The translations under genes were made by a program, and so were the position numbers. Positions 35,676 through 44,763 of a stretch of DNA of 63,499 bases are shown here, piece by piece (position 1 is the first letter of the stretch; each line of letters starts with the position of its first letter). Origin of the DNA: Glutamicibacter sp. JC586 (GTDB taxonomy: Bacteria > Actinomycetota > Actinomycetes > Actinomycetales > Micrococcaceae); contig NZ_VHIN01000006.1 in the NCBI RefSeq assembly GCF_009805585.1, positions 1 to 63,499 on the forward strand, written 5' to 3'. The notes below the pieces were generated by a model that was not told where the DNA came from, ran no database searches, and was given only the letters and a program-made list of their open reading frames with translations.

Positions 35676-36470
35676 ATGACTCTACCTACCGTTGCCCAAA
35701 AATATCGGCAGCACTCCCCCTTGGTTTTTTGTCTGACGAATACTGTCGTCACCAACTTCACCGCCAATGCTCTCTTAGCTTCGGGCGCTTCACCGGCGAT
35801 GACCAATCTGCCCGGCGAGGCCGGGCCGTTTGCGGCCGTCGCATCTGCAGTACTGGTCAACCTCGGTACACCGAGCACCGAGCAAATGGTTGCTATGGAA
35901 GAAGCAATACACTCGGCGAACGCAGCTGGCACCCCATGGGTCCTAGATCCAGTGGCAGTGGGCGCTCTACCAGTGCGCACCGACTTTGCGCGTCGTATCG
36001 TGCAGCAGAAGCCGACATTGATCCGCGGTAATGCTTCGGAAATTCTCGCCTTAGCGGGTAAGGACTCCACCGGCCGGGGCGTTGATGCAACAGATACCGT
36101 ACACGCCGCTGTGGCCGCCGGGCGTGAATTGGCTCAGGCTCACGATTGCATTGTTGCCATCTCCGGTGAGGCAGACGCGATCATCGATTCACACCGCACG
36201 GCTCTGGTGCACACCAATGGCATCGGGCTGACCAGAATCACCGGAGGCGGTTGCGCACTTGGTGCTTTTAGTGCTGGCATGCTCGCCGTGCATGATGACC
36301 CCTTTGAAGCCACCATCGCTGCACACGGCTTTTATGGCCTAGCCGCCGAAAAGGCATTGGCTAACAGCACTGGACCGGGAAGTTTCGCAGTGGCATTCAT
36401 TGATTCACTGGCATCCGCTGAGCCCGAGGAACTACAGAATTTGAAGTACGAGGAATTGAACCATGCATAA
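35676..36470 (+). CDS. thiM: Hydroxyethylthiazole kinase
   Basis: Salvages the thiazole half of thiamine by phosphorylating 4-methyl-5-(2-hydroxyethyl)thiazole. It has 264 residues, normal for the family. Visible motifs are NFTANALLASGASP near 27-40, PWVLDPVAVGA near 88-98, RGNASEI near 115-121 and the anion-hole ITGGGCALGAF near 188-198 with the catalytic Cys. First gene after the TPP riboswitch; it overlaps thiE by eight bases. Confidence 0.96.
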   Translation: MTLPTVAQKYRQHSPLVFCLTNTVVTNFTANALLASGASPAMTNLPGEAGPFAAVASAVLVNLGTPSTEQMVAMEEAIHSANAAGTPWVLDPVAVGALPVRTDFARRIVQQKPTLIRGNASEILALAGKDSTGRGVDATDTVHAAVAAGRELAQAHDCIVAISGEADAIIDSHRTALVHTNGIGLTRITGGGCALGAFSAGMLAVHDDPFEATIAAHGFYGLAAEKALANSTGPGSFAVAFIDSLASAEPEELQNLKYEELNHA

Positions 36471-37104
36471 TATCGGCGCTTACTTAGTAGCCAACACTGC
36501 CAGCTGTACCCCACGCACCACACTGGAAGTAATCGAAGGTGCAGTAGCTGGTGGCATCGAATGGATCCAGCTGCGAGCCAAAGATGAGACCGCCCGCGAA
36601 TTCTTCGAACTGACCTGCGCTGCGGCCAGGCTAACCGAAGGCAAAGCGAAGCTACTGGTCAACGACCGCATTGACGTGTTCCTGGCAGCACGCGCGGCCT
36701 CTGCAGCTGTCAGTGGAATTCATATCGGTCAGAAGGATGTTCCGGTGCGTCTGGCACGTCAAATCATTGGCGAAGGCGTCATCGGGCTGAGCGCTTCCAC
36801 CGATGAACAGCTGTCACAGGCCAATCTTGATGCTGAAGTCATCGACTACCTAGGCGTGGGGGCAGTACGCGCTACCCCCACCAAAAAAGATCACCCCACC
36901 CCGCTGGGATTGGATGGGTTTACCCGCGCAGCCTCGCTGACCGAGTTGCCCTGTGTAGCTATTGGCGCAATCACTGCAGAGGATGCCACCGCAATCCGTG
37001 CAGGTGGCGGCTCCGGTCTAGCCGTCGTTCGGGCCATCTGCAACGCCGAGAATCCGCAAGAAGCTAGCGAGCAACTAGTTGCCGCATGGAAGGCAGCACA
37101 GTGA
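36463..37104 (+). CDS. thiE: Thiamine-phosphate synthase
   Basis: Couples HMP pyrophosphate and thiazole phosphate to thiamine phosphate. The 213-residue TIM barrel has QLRAKDETAREF near 32-43, VNDRIDVFLAARA near 66-78, GIHIGQKD near 85-92, SASTDEQL near 109-116 and the VVRAI end. It is coupled to thiM upstream and shares a GTGA overlap with the thiD-tenA fusion. ThiM, ThiD and TenA supply its two substrates by salvage; no thiC or thiG is in the window. Confidence 0.95.
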   Translation: MHNIGAYLVANTASCTPRTTLEVIEGAVAGGIEWIQLRAKDETAREFFELTCAAARLTEGKAKLLVNDRIDVFLAARAASAAVSGIHIGQKDVPVRLARQIIGEGVIGLSASTDEQLSQANLDAEVIDYLGVGAVRATPTKKDHPTPLGLDGFTRAASLTELPCVAIGAITAEDATAIRAGGGSGLAVVRAICNAENPQEASEQLVAAWKAAQ

Positions 37105-38528
37105 AAAACATTCTCTCCATCGCCGGCTCCGACCCATCCGGTGGCGCCGGAATCCAGGCGGACCTAAAAGCCATCGCCGCTAATGGTGCCTATGGTATGT
37201 CCGTCATCACCGCCCTGACTGCACAGAACACCCAAGGGGTCAGCGCGGTTCAGGCCATCGGCGGCGAGTTTGTCCTTGCCCAGCTTGAAGCCATCGGTGC
37301 TGATATACAGATTGATGCCATCAAGATTGGGATGCTGGCCAACGCCGATGTCATCCGGGCTGTCACCAGCTGGTTGGATTCCGTGGATGCCCCTGTCGTT
37401 CTTGACCCCGTCATGGTGGCTACCAGCGGGGATCGCCTCCTCGAGAATGAGACCGCGCTTGATTCTTTGCTCAACCGTGCCTCGGTAATTACCCCCAACC
37501 TATTGGAGCTGGCCACATTATTGCGCGAGCCCGCAGCTGACAACTGGGCTGATGTCCTAGAACAGGCCCAACGCCTGGCAGCCAAACATGACGTTCTAGT
37601 TTTGGCTAAGGGAGGGCATCTGGCCGAAGATCGTTGCCCAGACGCACTCGTTGAGGCCGAAGGGGTTGTAGCCGAGTTCAGTAATCCCCGGCATCACACC
37701 AAGAACACCCATGGCACCGGCTGTACCCTGTCCAGCGCTCTGGCCGGCCAGTACGCAACCACTGGTGATTGGGTGCAGTCTCTGGAAAATGCCAAGGCCT
37801 ACCTGTTCCGGGCCATCGGCACCGCCGATGAGCTCAACGTGGGTAGTGGGCACGGCCCGGTCAACCATTTTGCCGACTTCTTCGACGCTTCTGATCCAAT
37901 GCAGGATTGGTGGCAGCAAATCGAGGGCTTGCGTGAGTCCATCGATAATTTGGAGTTCATCACCCAGTTGGCCGACGGCACACTGGCACCAGCTGACTTT
38001 GAGCACTACCTCGCGCAAGACGCCTTATACCTTCAGCGTTACGCTCAGGTGTTAGCTGAGGCCAGTGCCCTAGCGCCCGAGCTTGATGCTCAGCGTTTCT
38101 GGGCCAACTCTGCCAGCCAGATCCTAGAGGGTGAACTTCAGTTGCACCGCAGCTACCTCGCCGAGGGAAGCGCCAACCCCAGCTCTATCACGCTGAACTA
38201 TGTGAACCACCTTGCGGCGTCAAAGCACAGTTACGGTGAGCTGATTGCGGCGATTCTGCCCTGCTACTGGCTGTATCAGGACATTGGCAAGCGCCTTGCT
38301 TCGGCCAATCATGAGCAACACCCCTATAACAAGTGGCTGGTTACCTATGCCTCGGAAGAATTCGACCTGGCTACCGAGCAGGCCATCAACATGGTGCGTA
38401 GCGCGTGGAAGAAAGCCGATGCGGACCAGCGCGAGCGAATGCGGCTTGCCTTTATGCGTTCTTCGGAGCACGAGGTGGCCTTCTTCGACCAGGCGCGAGT
38501 GAACCGAGTAGAATTCTCTACGGTCTAA
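37101..38528 (+). CDS. thiD: HMP/HMP-phosphate kinase fused to TenA
   Basis: A 475-residue fusion. Residues 1 to about 255 are ThiD (IAGSDPSGGAGIQADLK near 6-22, KGGHL, HGTGCTLSSAL near 208-218), which phosphorylates hydroxymethylpyrimidine twice. Residues about 265-475 are TenA, an aminopyrimidine hydrolase (thiaminase II) with the nucleophile Cys388 in ILPCYWLYQ and YASEEF further on. TenA turns degraded thiamine into HMP, which ThiD then uses. I start at GTG 37101, seven bases after AAGG and overlapping the thiE stop by four bases; an ATG 15 bases upstream lacks such a site. Confidence 0.95.
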   Translation: MKNILSIAGSDPSGGAGIQADLKAIAANGAYGMSVITALTAQNTQGVSAVQAIGGEFVLAQLEAIGADIQIDAIKIGMLANADVIRAVTSWLDSVDAPVVLDPVMVATSGDRLLENETALDSLLNRASVITPNLLELATLLREPAADNWADVLEQAQRLAAKHDVLVLAKGGHLAEDRCPDALVEAEGVVAEFSNPRHHTKNTHGTGCTLSSALAGQYATTGDWVQSLENAKAYLFRAIGTADELNVGSGHGPVNHFADFFDASDPMQDWWQQIEGLRESIDNLEFITQLADGTLAPADFEHYLAQDALYLQRYAQVLAEASALAPELDAQRFWANSASQILEGELQLHRSYLAEGSANPSSITLNYVNHLAASKHSYGELIAAILPCYWLYQDIGKRLASANHEQHPYNKWLVTYASEEFDLATEQAINMVRSAWKKADADQRERMRLAFMRSSEHEVAFFDQARVNRVEFSTV

Positions 38529-38557
38529 AACGCACGGGCCACAACCTGGAGGATTGT

Positions 38558-39835
38558 ATGAGCTGGAGCATTCACGGCAATGGAAAGACCATCAGCCCGG
38601 GCGAGGTTGTTGCCCCCGATGAGCGCTTGCACTGGCCGCAGACCATTTCCATTGGAGCCCAGCACATCTTGGCCATGTTCGGGTCCAGCATTTTGGTACC
38701 TACGTTGACCGGTTTCCCGGTCACCACCACCTTGCTGTTCACCGGCTTGGCCACCATTATCTTCTTGCTGATGACTAAGAACAAGGTGCCTAGCTACCTT
38801 GGCTCGTCCTTCGCGTTGATTGCTCCGGTCATCTCCACCACCCAGTCACACAGTATGGCTGGTGCGCTGGGCGGAATCGTGATGACCGGTGCATTGCTCT
38901 TTGTGGTGGGTCTGATTGTGCAGGTCACCGGCACGGCGTGGATTCACACTCTGATGCCCCCGGTAGTCATGGGTACCATTGTTGCGCTGATTGGCCTGAA
39001 CTTGGCTAGTGCAACCTTGGCACCAATGACCGACTTCCCACTGACCACCTTCCTGACGGTGATCTTCACGGTGGTAGCCACCGTGGCCTTCAAGGGCTTG
39101 CTGGGACGCCTGTCGATTCTGGTCGGGTTGGTTCTTGGTTACTTGCTCGCATTGGTGCAGGGTCAGGTTGATTTCAGTGCAGTCGCCAAAGCTGACTGGG
39201 TTGGCCTGCCACAGTTCACCACTCCAACCTTTCATCTGGACACCGCGCTAATGTTCCTACCTGCGGTCTTTGTGTTGATTGCTGAGAACATTGGACACGT
39301 GCGTACCGTGGGTGTGATGACCGGCCGAGACCTCTCAAAGTTCAACGGACGCGCGTTAATGGCTGATGGTGCAGGCACTGTTCTCGCTGGACTCGGCGGC
39401 GGCTCTGCGACAACTACCTATGCAGAGAACATCGGCGTGATGGCTGCATCACGCGTGTACTCCACCGCAGCCTATTGGGTAGCGGCCATTGTTGCTATGG
39501 CTTTGGCCTTCCTGCCAAAGTTCGGCGCACTAGTGGGCACCATTCCAGTGGGTGTTATCGGCGGTTTGGGCATTGTCCTGTACGGCATGATCGGTATTGT
39601 TGGTGCCCGCTTGTGGATCGAAGCGAAGGTTGATTTTGGCAATCCGGTCAACCTGATGACAGCTGGTACGGGTTTGATCATCGCTATCGCGGTCACCAGT
39701 GACATCACCTTCGGGCAGATCCAGCTCGGTGGTATCGCCCTGGGGTCGATCGCCACGTTGGTCGTCTTCCACTTGATGAGCCTGGTAGCCAAGCTTCGTG
39801 GTTTCGACCCTGCCGAAGTGTCGAAGCAATCTTGA
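38558..39835 (+). CDS. NCS2-family (UraA-like) permease in the thiamine operon
   Basis: A 425-residue nucleobase:cation symporter-2 protein with about 12 to 14 helices. It resembles uracil permeases, with SSFALIAPV near 86-94, the conserved AENIGHVRTVGVMTG near 244-258 and GLGGGSATTTYAENIGVMA near 277-295. The start is the ATG at 38558, five bases after GGAGG, 29 bases after thiD-tenA. No promoter is evident in the gap, so it is probably in the TPP-controlled operon. Uracil is the default substrate; a pyrimidine precursor of thiamine is an attractive alternative. Confidence 0.88.
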   Translation: MSWSIHGNGKTISPGEVVAPDERLHWPQTISIGAQHILAMFGSSILVPTLTGFPVTTTLLFTGLATIIFLLMTKNKVPSYLGSSFALIAPVISTTQSHSMAGALGGIVMTGALLFVVGLIVQVTGTAWIHTLMPPVVMGTIVALIGLNLASATLAPMTDFPLTTFLTVIFTVVATVAFKGLLGRLSILVGLVLGYLLALVQGQVDFSAVAKADWVGLPQFTTPTFHLDTALMFLPAVFVLIAENIGHVRTVGVMTGRDLSKFNGRALMADGAGTVLAGLGGGSATTTYAENIGVMAASRVYSTAAYWVAAIVAMALAFLPKFGALVGTIPVGVIGGLGIVLYGMIGIVGARLWIEAKVDFGNPVNLMTAGTGLIIAIAVTSDITFGQIQLGGIALGSIATLVVFHLMSLVAKLRGFDPAEVSKQS

Positions 39836-39855
39836 GAGATTAAGAATATTTTTTG

Positions 39856-39901
39856 ATCGGTCGGCGCCGCGAGTTTTTTCGCGACACCGACCGATTTTTT
39901 G
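39856..39901 (+). terminator. Terminator of the thiamine operon
   Basis: Outer 9-bp stem (39856-39864 with 39887-39895) and inner 5-bp stem (39868-39872 with 39879-39883), then TTTTTTG. It ends the thiM-thiE-thiD/tenA-permease unit 20 bases past the last stop. Confidence 0.85.
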
Positions 39902-40057
39902 TTGTAATCTCCCGGCTGGTTAGGCATGAGAGATAGTAGGGATTCACCCTTCCTGAACGTCTCATGTAAGGACTCCTTCCAAAATGTGACGGTTATCCCA
40001 CAAAAAACTGAAAATAAGTGATTTTCATACCATCCAAATCGGATAGCATGGCTCATT

Positions 40058-41464
40058 GTGACTGCGACAACATCAGACGGAAAACTCTCCGCGCGACTCA
40101 TCTTTATCGCCCTTGGGGCGGCACTAGGTGGGTTCGTTTTTGGATATGACTCATCAATCGTTAACGGCACCGTGGACGCTGTCGAGCACGAATTCGGGCT
40201 CAACGCGGTAACCATCGGTTTCACTGTTTCCTGCGCCTTACTCGGTGCAGCACTAGGGGCTTGGGTGGCCGGCATGGTCTCCCAACGTGTGGGACGCGTA
40301 CGCACCATGGTGTTCGCCTCCGCCCTCCTCATCATCTCGGCCATCGGCTGTGGCCTGTGCTTCAGCGCAGTTGACCTGATCGTTTGGCGTATTGTCGGCG
40401 GCATTGGCGTGGGCTTCGCTTCGGTAATTGCTCCGGCCTACATCGCCGAAATTTCCCCAGCAGCCGTCCGCGGCCGTCTGGGCACCATGCAACAGATGGC
40501 CATCGTATTGGGCATCTTCGTAGCATTCTTGGTCAGCGCGCTGCTGGTCTTCGTCATGGGCTCTGCCGATGCCACCGGCCTGTTCGGTCTGGCTGCTTGG
40601 CGTTGGATGTACCTCTCGCTGGTAGTTCCAGCAGTGATCTACGGGCTTATGGCACTTCGTCTTCCCGAGTCTCCTCGCTACCTCGTTGAGCGTGGACGCG
40701 TGGTTGAAGCTGCTGCGGTTCTGACCCGCGATATGGGCATGACCCCAGGCACAGAAACCGAGCAGAAGATCGAAGAGATTCGCTCTACCGTGCACGTAGA
40801 AAACCGTCAGAAGTTTAAGGACCTTTTGGGCCGCTTCGGCTTCCACCCACTGGTCTGGACCGGTATTCTACTTTCGGTTTTCCAGCAGTTTGTTGGCATC
40901 AACGTGATCTTCTACTACTCCACTACGCTGTGGAAGTCAGTAGGCTTCGCTGAATCGGATTCGTTCACGATTTCACTGATTACTTCGATCACCAACGTCG
41001 TGGCCACCGTCGTGGCAGTGCTGCTGATCGACGTGCTTGGACGTAAGCTGCTACTGACCATCGGTTCGGCAATTATGACCCTGTCTTTGGGCATGATGGC
41101 TATTGCCTTCGCCCAGTCGGTCACCGTCGACGGTGCCGTCTCCCTGCCTGGTAGCTGGGGCATCATCGCCCTGGTTTCGGCGAACCTGTTTGTTGTGGGC
41201 TTCGGTGCCACTTGGGGTCCAGCGGTATGGGTACTGCTCGGGGAAATCTTCCCGAACTCCATCCGAGCCATGGCCTTGGGTGTGGCAGCCGCCGCGCAGT
41301 GGATCGCCAACTTCGTTGTTTCCACCACCTTCCCGGCCCTGGCCGACGCAGGTCTGGCCCTGGCCTACGGCATCTACGCGGTCTTCGCATTACTCTCCTT
41401 GATCTTCGTGATCTTCATGGTCAAGGAAACCAAGGGACGCACCCTGGAAGACATGAAGCTGTAA
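40058..41464 (+). CDS. MFS sugar porter (sugar:H+ symporter)
   Basis: A 468-residue, 12-helix transporter of the sugar porter family. Hallmarks are GFVFGYDSSIVNG near 21-33, PESPRYLVERGR near 205-216 and the C-terminal VKETKGRTLEDM. Such proteins carry hexoses, pentoses or myo-inositol with protons. The start is GTG. A -10-like TAGCAT lies close upstream, suggesting a short leader. It converges on the phosphate-ester operon at a shared terminator, but has its own promoter. An inositol substrate would suit that neighbour but is only a guess. Confidence 0.9.
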   Translation: MTATTSDGKLSARLIFIALGAALGGFVFGYDSSIVNGTVDAVEHEFGLNAVTIGFTVSCALLGAALGAWVAGMVSQRVGRVRTMVFASALLIISAIGCGLCFSAVDLIVWRIVGGIGVGFASVIAPAYIAEISPAAVRGRLGTMQQMAIVLGIFVAFLVSALLVFVMGSADATGLFGLAAWRWMYLSLVVPAVIYGLMALRLPESPRYLVERGRVVEAAAVLTRDMGMTPGTETEQKIEEIRSTVHVENRQKFKDLLGRFGFHPLVWTGILLSVFQQFVGINVIFYYSTTLWKSVGFAESDSFTISLITSITNVVATVVAVLLIDVLGRKLLLTIGSAIMTLSLGMMAIAFAQSVTVDGAVSLPGSWGIIALVSANLFVVGFGATWGPAVWVLLGEIFPNSIRAMALGVAAAAQWIANFVVSTTFPALADAGLALAYGIYAVFALLSLIFVIFMVKETKGRTLEDMKL

Positions 41465-41480
41465 ACGTAACGTACTCAGA

Positions 41481-41513
41481 AGCACGGCGGAGCATGCTCC
41501 GCCGTGCTTTTTA
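41481..41513 (+). terminator. Terminator between the sugar porter and the phosphatase lipoprotein
   Basis: A perfect 28-base palindrome (41481-41508; 14-base arms, so about a 12-bp stem with a four-base loop) followed by TTTT. It serves the sugar porter and probably also the converging operon. Confidence 0.88.
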
Positions 41514-41519
41514 CTACCT

Positions 41520-42908
41520 TCATTCAGTGAGTTTGCTCAGGCACCGTTCAAGCTCTGTATCTTCATAAAAGAAGCTACCCTCTTCAACGGGCTTGCAATC
41601 AAAGCCGAACGGGATTTCCTTTTCGTTATACAACATCCGAACAATCACCTGCTGATCGTCATTTGAAAATACATCCCACTGGATGTTCGCCCCCATTGGG
41701 GCAACTTCCGCACCACGCCACTCATTAGTGTCATAACTGAACAACGTATCTGCTGGCTGTTGTTCTTCACTACCTGGTAGCTTGAGCAGTGCCGCCAACG
41801 GAATGAGTTCCTCTGCGTGGGCAAAGCGGAAATCTGCAGCCTGGGTGGTCTTACCCTCACGCACCCCAGCTACCGCATCAAGCATGTCCGTTAGCAACAC
41901 GTCGGCCATCTTGTAGGTGACATCGTTGCCGGCAATGCTCGGTCCCTTTTCGTAGAAGTCTTCGGCTTCTGAGACCCGCGAGAGCACTAGCGCGTCTTCG
42001 CTGGTGAGGAATTCACCGAAGTCGACTTGGTAGTCCTCACCCATACCCGGAGAGATCACATACAACTCGTAAAGGTACATGGCTGCATCCACTACGCTTT
42101 CCAGATGCTTCTCGCCTTTGCCGCGGTCCACCAAATCAATGGCTCCACTATCAAGCTTGGTAATGAACTCTTCGGTAAAGAGTCGCGAGAGCACATGCTT
42201 GGATGCGTCAACGATCTGCGGATCCTCTTCAACCTTCTCCAAGGTCTCAACCAGAACCGGGTCATTGTCGATGAAGTCGTTGTAGGCCTGATCTGTGTCA
42301 TGGAAATACAGCAGCTTTTTGTCCGTGCGTGGTTCACTGATCAGTGGCTTAATATCCTGATCTTCTTCAACTAGTCCCTGCGAAAAATTTTGCGCGCTAT
42401 CCACGGCACGGTCCACACCGGAGGTCACGATGTTGATCTTCTTCTGCTCGTCTTCGGCGCCCTCGAAAAGCCCCTCCATACGTTCGTAGGCGCGTTCAGC
42501 CATCTGCTGATGCTCGTGTTCTCCCTCGGTGCTTAGCATTCCGTAGCCAACCTTTTCGTGCACCGCGGTAATCTGCGCAACCACCGGACCCAAGCGTTCT
42601 CCGGTTTCGGTCAGGGCGTTTTCTTTCTTAGCCATTTCCCACAGTTGGGTGATGAGGTCGTCGTATTTTTTGCTCGAGAGCAATCGTGAACCATGTCGGG
42701 CCACATGCTCAATGAGTACTGGTTCGAACTCTTCTGGTGGCTGCGAATACTGCACATCTTGTACTGGGGCGGGATAGGTGGCCTTGGTACCCAAGGCCAG
42801 GCGTGCCGCCTGATCGTCATGGGCGGCTTGGCTCGGTGCGCTGCATCCGGTCAGGGCGAGCATCACCCCTGCCAGTGCTAGTGAGGTGAAACGAGTGTAC
42901 TTGGCCAT
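41520..42908 (-). CDS. MINPP-like histidine phosphatase lipoprotein (phytase-like)
   Basis: A 462-residue secreted lipoprotein: signal peptide with lipobox ALTGC (Cys22), then a branch-2 histidine phosphatase. The phosphohistidine motif RHGSR is at 71-75. The proton donor motif is HAE at 363-365 rather than the HD of AppA-type phytases; HAE is typical of multiple inositol polyphosphate phosphatases. It should remove phosphates from phytate or other phosphoesters at the cell surface. It starts six bases after AAGGAG and 33 bases after the LacI gene, so it is the last gene of the ABC operon. The exact substrate is inferred. Confidence 0.82.
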   Translation of the reverse strand: MAKYTRFTSLALAGVMLALTGCSAPSQAAHDDQAARLALGTKATYPAPVQDVQYSQPPEEFEPVLIEHVARHGSRLLSSKKYDDLITQLWEMAKKENALTETGERLGPVVAQITAVHEKVGYGMLSTEGEHEHQQMAERAYERMEGLFEGAEDEQKKINIVTSGVDRAVDSAQNFSQGLVEEDQDIKPLISEPRTDKKLLYFHDTDQAYNDFIDNDPVLVETLEKVEEDPQIVDASKHVLSRLFTEEFITKLDSGAIDLVDRGKGEKHLESVVDAAMYLYELYVISPGMGEDYQVDFGEFLTSEDALVLSRVSEAEDFYEKGPSIAGNDVTYKMADVLLTDMLDAVAGVREGKTTQAADFRFAHAEELIPLAALLKLPGSEEQQPADTLFSYDTNEWRGAEVAPMGANIQWDVFSNDDQQVIVRMLYNEKEIPFGFDCKPVEEGSFFYEDTELERCLSKLTE

Positions 42909-42941
42909 GCATTGCTCCTTGGGTGAGAGTGATGAGTGATT

Positions 42942-43937
42942 TTAGGGTTGTGCAGTTGAGGCGCGAGCCACCAGTTGCGGGGTGTAGAGCTCGCGCAGTG
43001 CTTGAGTACGTCCGGCGGTGCGTTCGGCAATCGCGTCCACGGCCCGGCGGCCCATATCGACCTGCGGCTGGTCGATACTGGTGAGGCTGGGGTAGAGCAA
43101 TCGGGCTAGGGCCGTGTTGTCATAGCCGATCACCGCTAGTTGCCCGGGCACCTGAACCTGCTGTTCATGGGCCAACCGGATCACTTCAGCGGCCGTTAGG
43201 TCGTTATTGCACAGCACCGCATCTATCCCGCTGGCGCTGAGCTGCTCTAGGTTTATGTCTTCTCCGCTCTCCACCTGAAGAATGGTGCACGGCAGCTTGG
43301 CTGCTTCAAGGGCCAGGACCACCCCATCGATACGTGCGTGGCTGGTCGCGCTGGCGGAGCGAGAGAGATAGGCGATGCGCTGGTGCCCGGCCTGAACCAA
43401 ATGTTCTACCGCTAGTTGGGCACCAGAGACATCGTCGCTGGCGATGGTGTCCACCTGCGCGGGTGGATCCGCCAAATGGGTGAGCACCACCGTCGGGACC
43501 TCACTGCCGGCACGTTCCAACACCTGACGTGGAACCCACGAAGAAACAATGACCAACCCATCAACCCGCAACTCGATCATGGTGTCGATTTGGCGTTCTA
43601 ACTCTTCGGGATTCTGTCCACCATTGCCGATAATCACCCGCGCATTCAGTTCCTTGGCGCGAGTCTGGACTCCCTGAACAATTCCGGTGTGGTGTTGGTT
43701 ATCGAGCTGATTGAGCACCACTCCCACCAGCCCGGAGACCCCGCGCACCAGTGAACGCGCCGCTGAATTAGGGCGATAGCCTAACTCTTGGGCAGCATCG
43801 AGCACTAGATCACGATTATTCGCGCTCACTCCGCCGTCCCCGCGGAGCGCCCGGGAGGCCAAAGACTTGGAGACTCCAGCACGTTTGGCCACATCAATAA
43901 TGGTCGGGCGGCGACCGGCCGTCAGTTCCGCTACCAT
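42942..43937 (-). CDS. LacI-family regulator of the phosphate-ester operon
   Basis: A 331-residue LacI/GalR regulator. The HTH and hinge are at about 10-70 (TIIDVAKRAGVSKSLASRAL, then SAARSLVRG), followed by a periplasmic-binding-protein-like effector domain. The true start is the ATG ending at 43937, just after the phosphatase stop; the open frame continues upstream only inside that gene. It probably acts on the two GGAACGTTCC operators at the head of the operon. The effector may be a sugar or polyol released by the encoded phosphatases. Confidence 0.9.
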   Translation of the reverse strand: MVAELTAGRRPTIIDVAKRAGVSKSLASRALRGDGGVSANNRDLVLDAAQELGYRPNSAARSLVRGVSGLVGVVLNQLDNQHHTGIVQGVQTRAKELNARVIIGNGGQNPEELERQIDTMIELRVDGLVIVSSWVPRQVLERAGSEVPTVVLTHLADPPAQVDTIASDDVSGAQLAVEHLVQAGHQRIAYLSRSASATSHARIDGVVLALEAAKLPCTILQVESGEDINLEQLSASGIDAVLCNNDLTAAEVIRLAHEQQVQVPGQLAVIGYDNTALARLLYPSLTSIDQPQVDMGRRAVDAIAERTAGRTQALRELYTPQLVARASTAQP

Positions 43938-43938
43938 C

Positions 43939-44763
43939 TCAGCTACCAACCCGAATGCGGGTGAATTCCTCGACAAAATGGTCCAGTGCCGGGTAGTGCG
44001 CACCGGGCCCCTGGGCGACGAACGCCGGGGCAAGGTGTTCGCCCATTTCTCCCGCGTCGAGCAACAGTGGCTGATAGCTGCCTCCGGCGCGTTGGACAAT
44101 CAACGCACCAGCGGCCACATCCCAAGGATTCACCGAACCACCAAAGGCACAGTCCACCCATCCGGCGGCCACATGGGCCAGGGTCAATGCGCCTGAACCG
44201 GTGCGCCGCAGTGAGGAGAACGCCTCAGCGAGATCACCAAAGTGACCCAATGCAGTCTCCCTATCAGCTTCGAGATCCCGGGCCGTGGGGTACCCAGTGA
44301 TCATGGTCGCTGCCGCTGCCGGCTGTGTCGCCGGGGTGCGCAGGATCTGACCATCTAGGTAGGCATGTTCATGATCGGCGCTAAAGAGTCGTCGTGCTAT
44401 CGGATCAAAGATCGCCCCGGCCACCAGTTCGCCATCCACGGCGACTCCGATAGAGACACAGAAGAAAGCTAGACCCTGAGCAAAGTTGGAGGTGCCATCG
44501 ATTGGATCCACATACCAGGTCACCGGGCCTTGCCCGCCCTGGGCTCCACCTTCTTCACCGATGATTCGCCAGCTAGGATCACGTTCTAGCAAAAACGGCA
44601 CAATCAACTCTTCGGCGGCTCGGTCATGTTCGGTGACCAGGTCGTGGCGGTCGCGCTTGTAGTCGATGTCCATCTGACCGCGGAATACCTTTTGCAAATA
44701 TTCTCCGGCGAGAAGGGCGGCTTCTTCGGCGGTGGTACGCAGGAGGCTGGGCAGTTCAGGCAC
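43939..44763 (-). CDS. Inositol monophosphatase family enzyme
   Basis: A 274-residue Mg-dependent, Li-sensitive-type phosphomonoesterase. Metal-binding motifs are GEEGG at 69-73, DPIDGTSNF at 86-94 and NPWDVAAG near 211-218. Family members act on inositol phosphates, histidinol phosphate, fructose bisphosphate or PAP. Its start overlaps the HAD gene by eight bases. Being inside an operon with an importer and a MINPP-like phosphatase, a cytoplasmic sugar or inositol phosphate phosphatase is the best guess. Confidence 0.9.
   Translation of the reverse strand: MPELPSLLRTTAEEAALLAGEYLQKVFRGQMDIDYKRDRHDLVTEHDRAAEELIVPFLLERDPSWRIIGEEGGAQGGQGPVTWYVDPIDGTSNFAQGLAFFCVSIGVAVDGELVAGAIFDPIARRLFSADHEHAYLDGQILRTPATQPAAAATMITGYPTARDLEADRETALGHFGDLAEAFSSLRRTGSGALTLAHVAAGWVDCAFGGSVNPWDVAAGALIVQRAGGSYQPLLLDAGEMGEHLAPAFVAQGPGAHYPALDHFVEEFTRIRVGS

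Noticed and set aside
39472-40404. 310-codon minus-strand frame across the NCS2 permease end and sugar porter start
   Set aside because: It crosses a strong terminator and the start of another gene, and its Thr/Ala/Pro-rich composition is that of antisense to membrane proteins.
43938-44099. 54-residue N-terminal extension of the LacI regulator at 43-44 kb
   Set aside because: It is a second frame of the inositol-phosphatase-like gene; LacI proteins start a few residues before the HTH.
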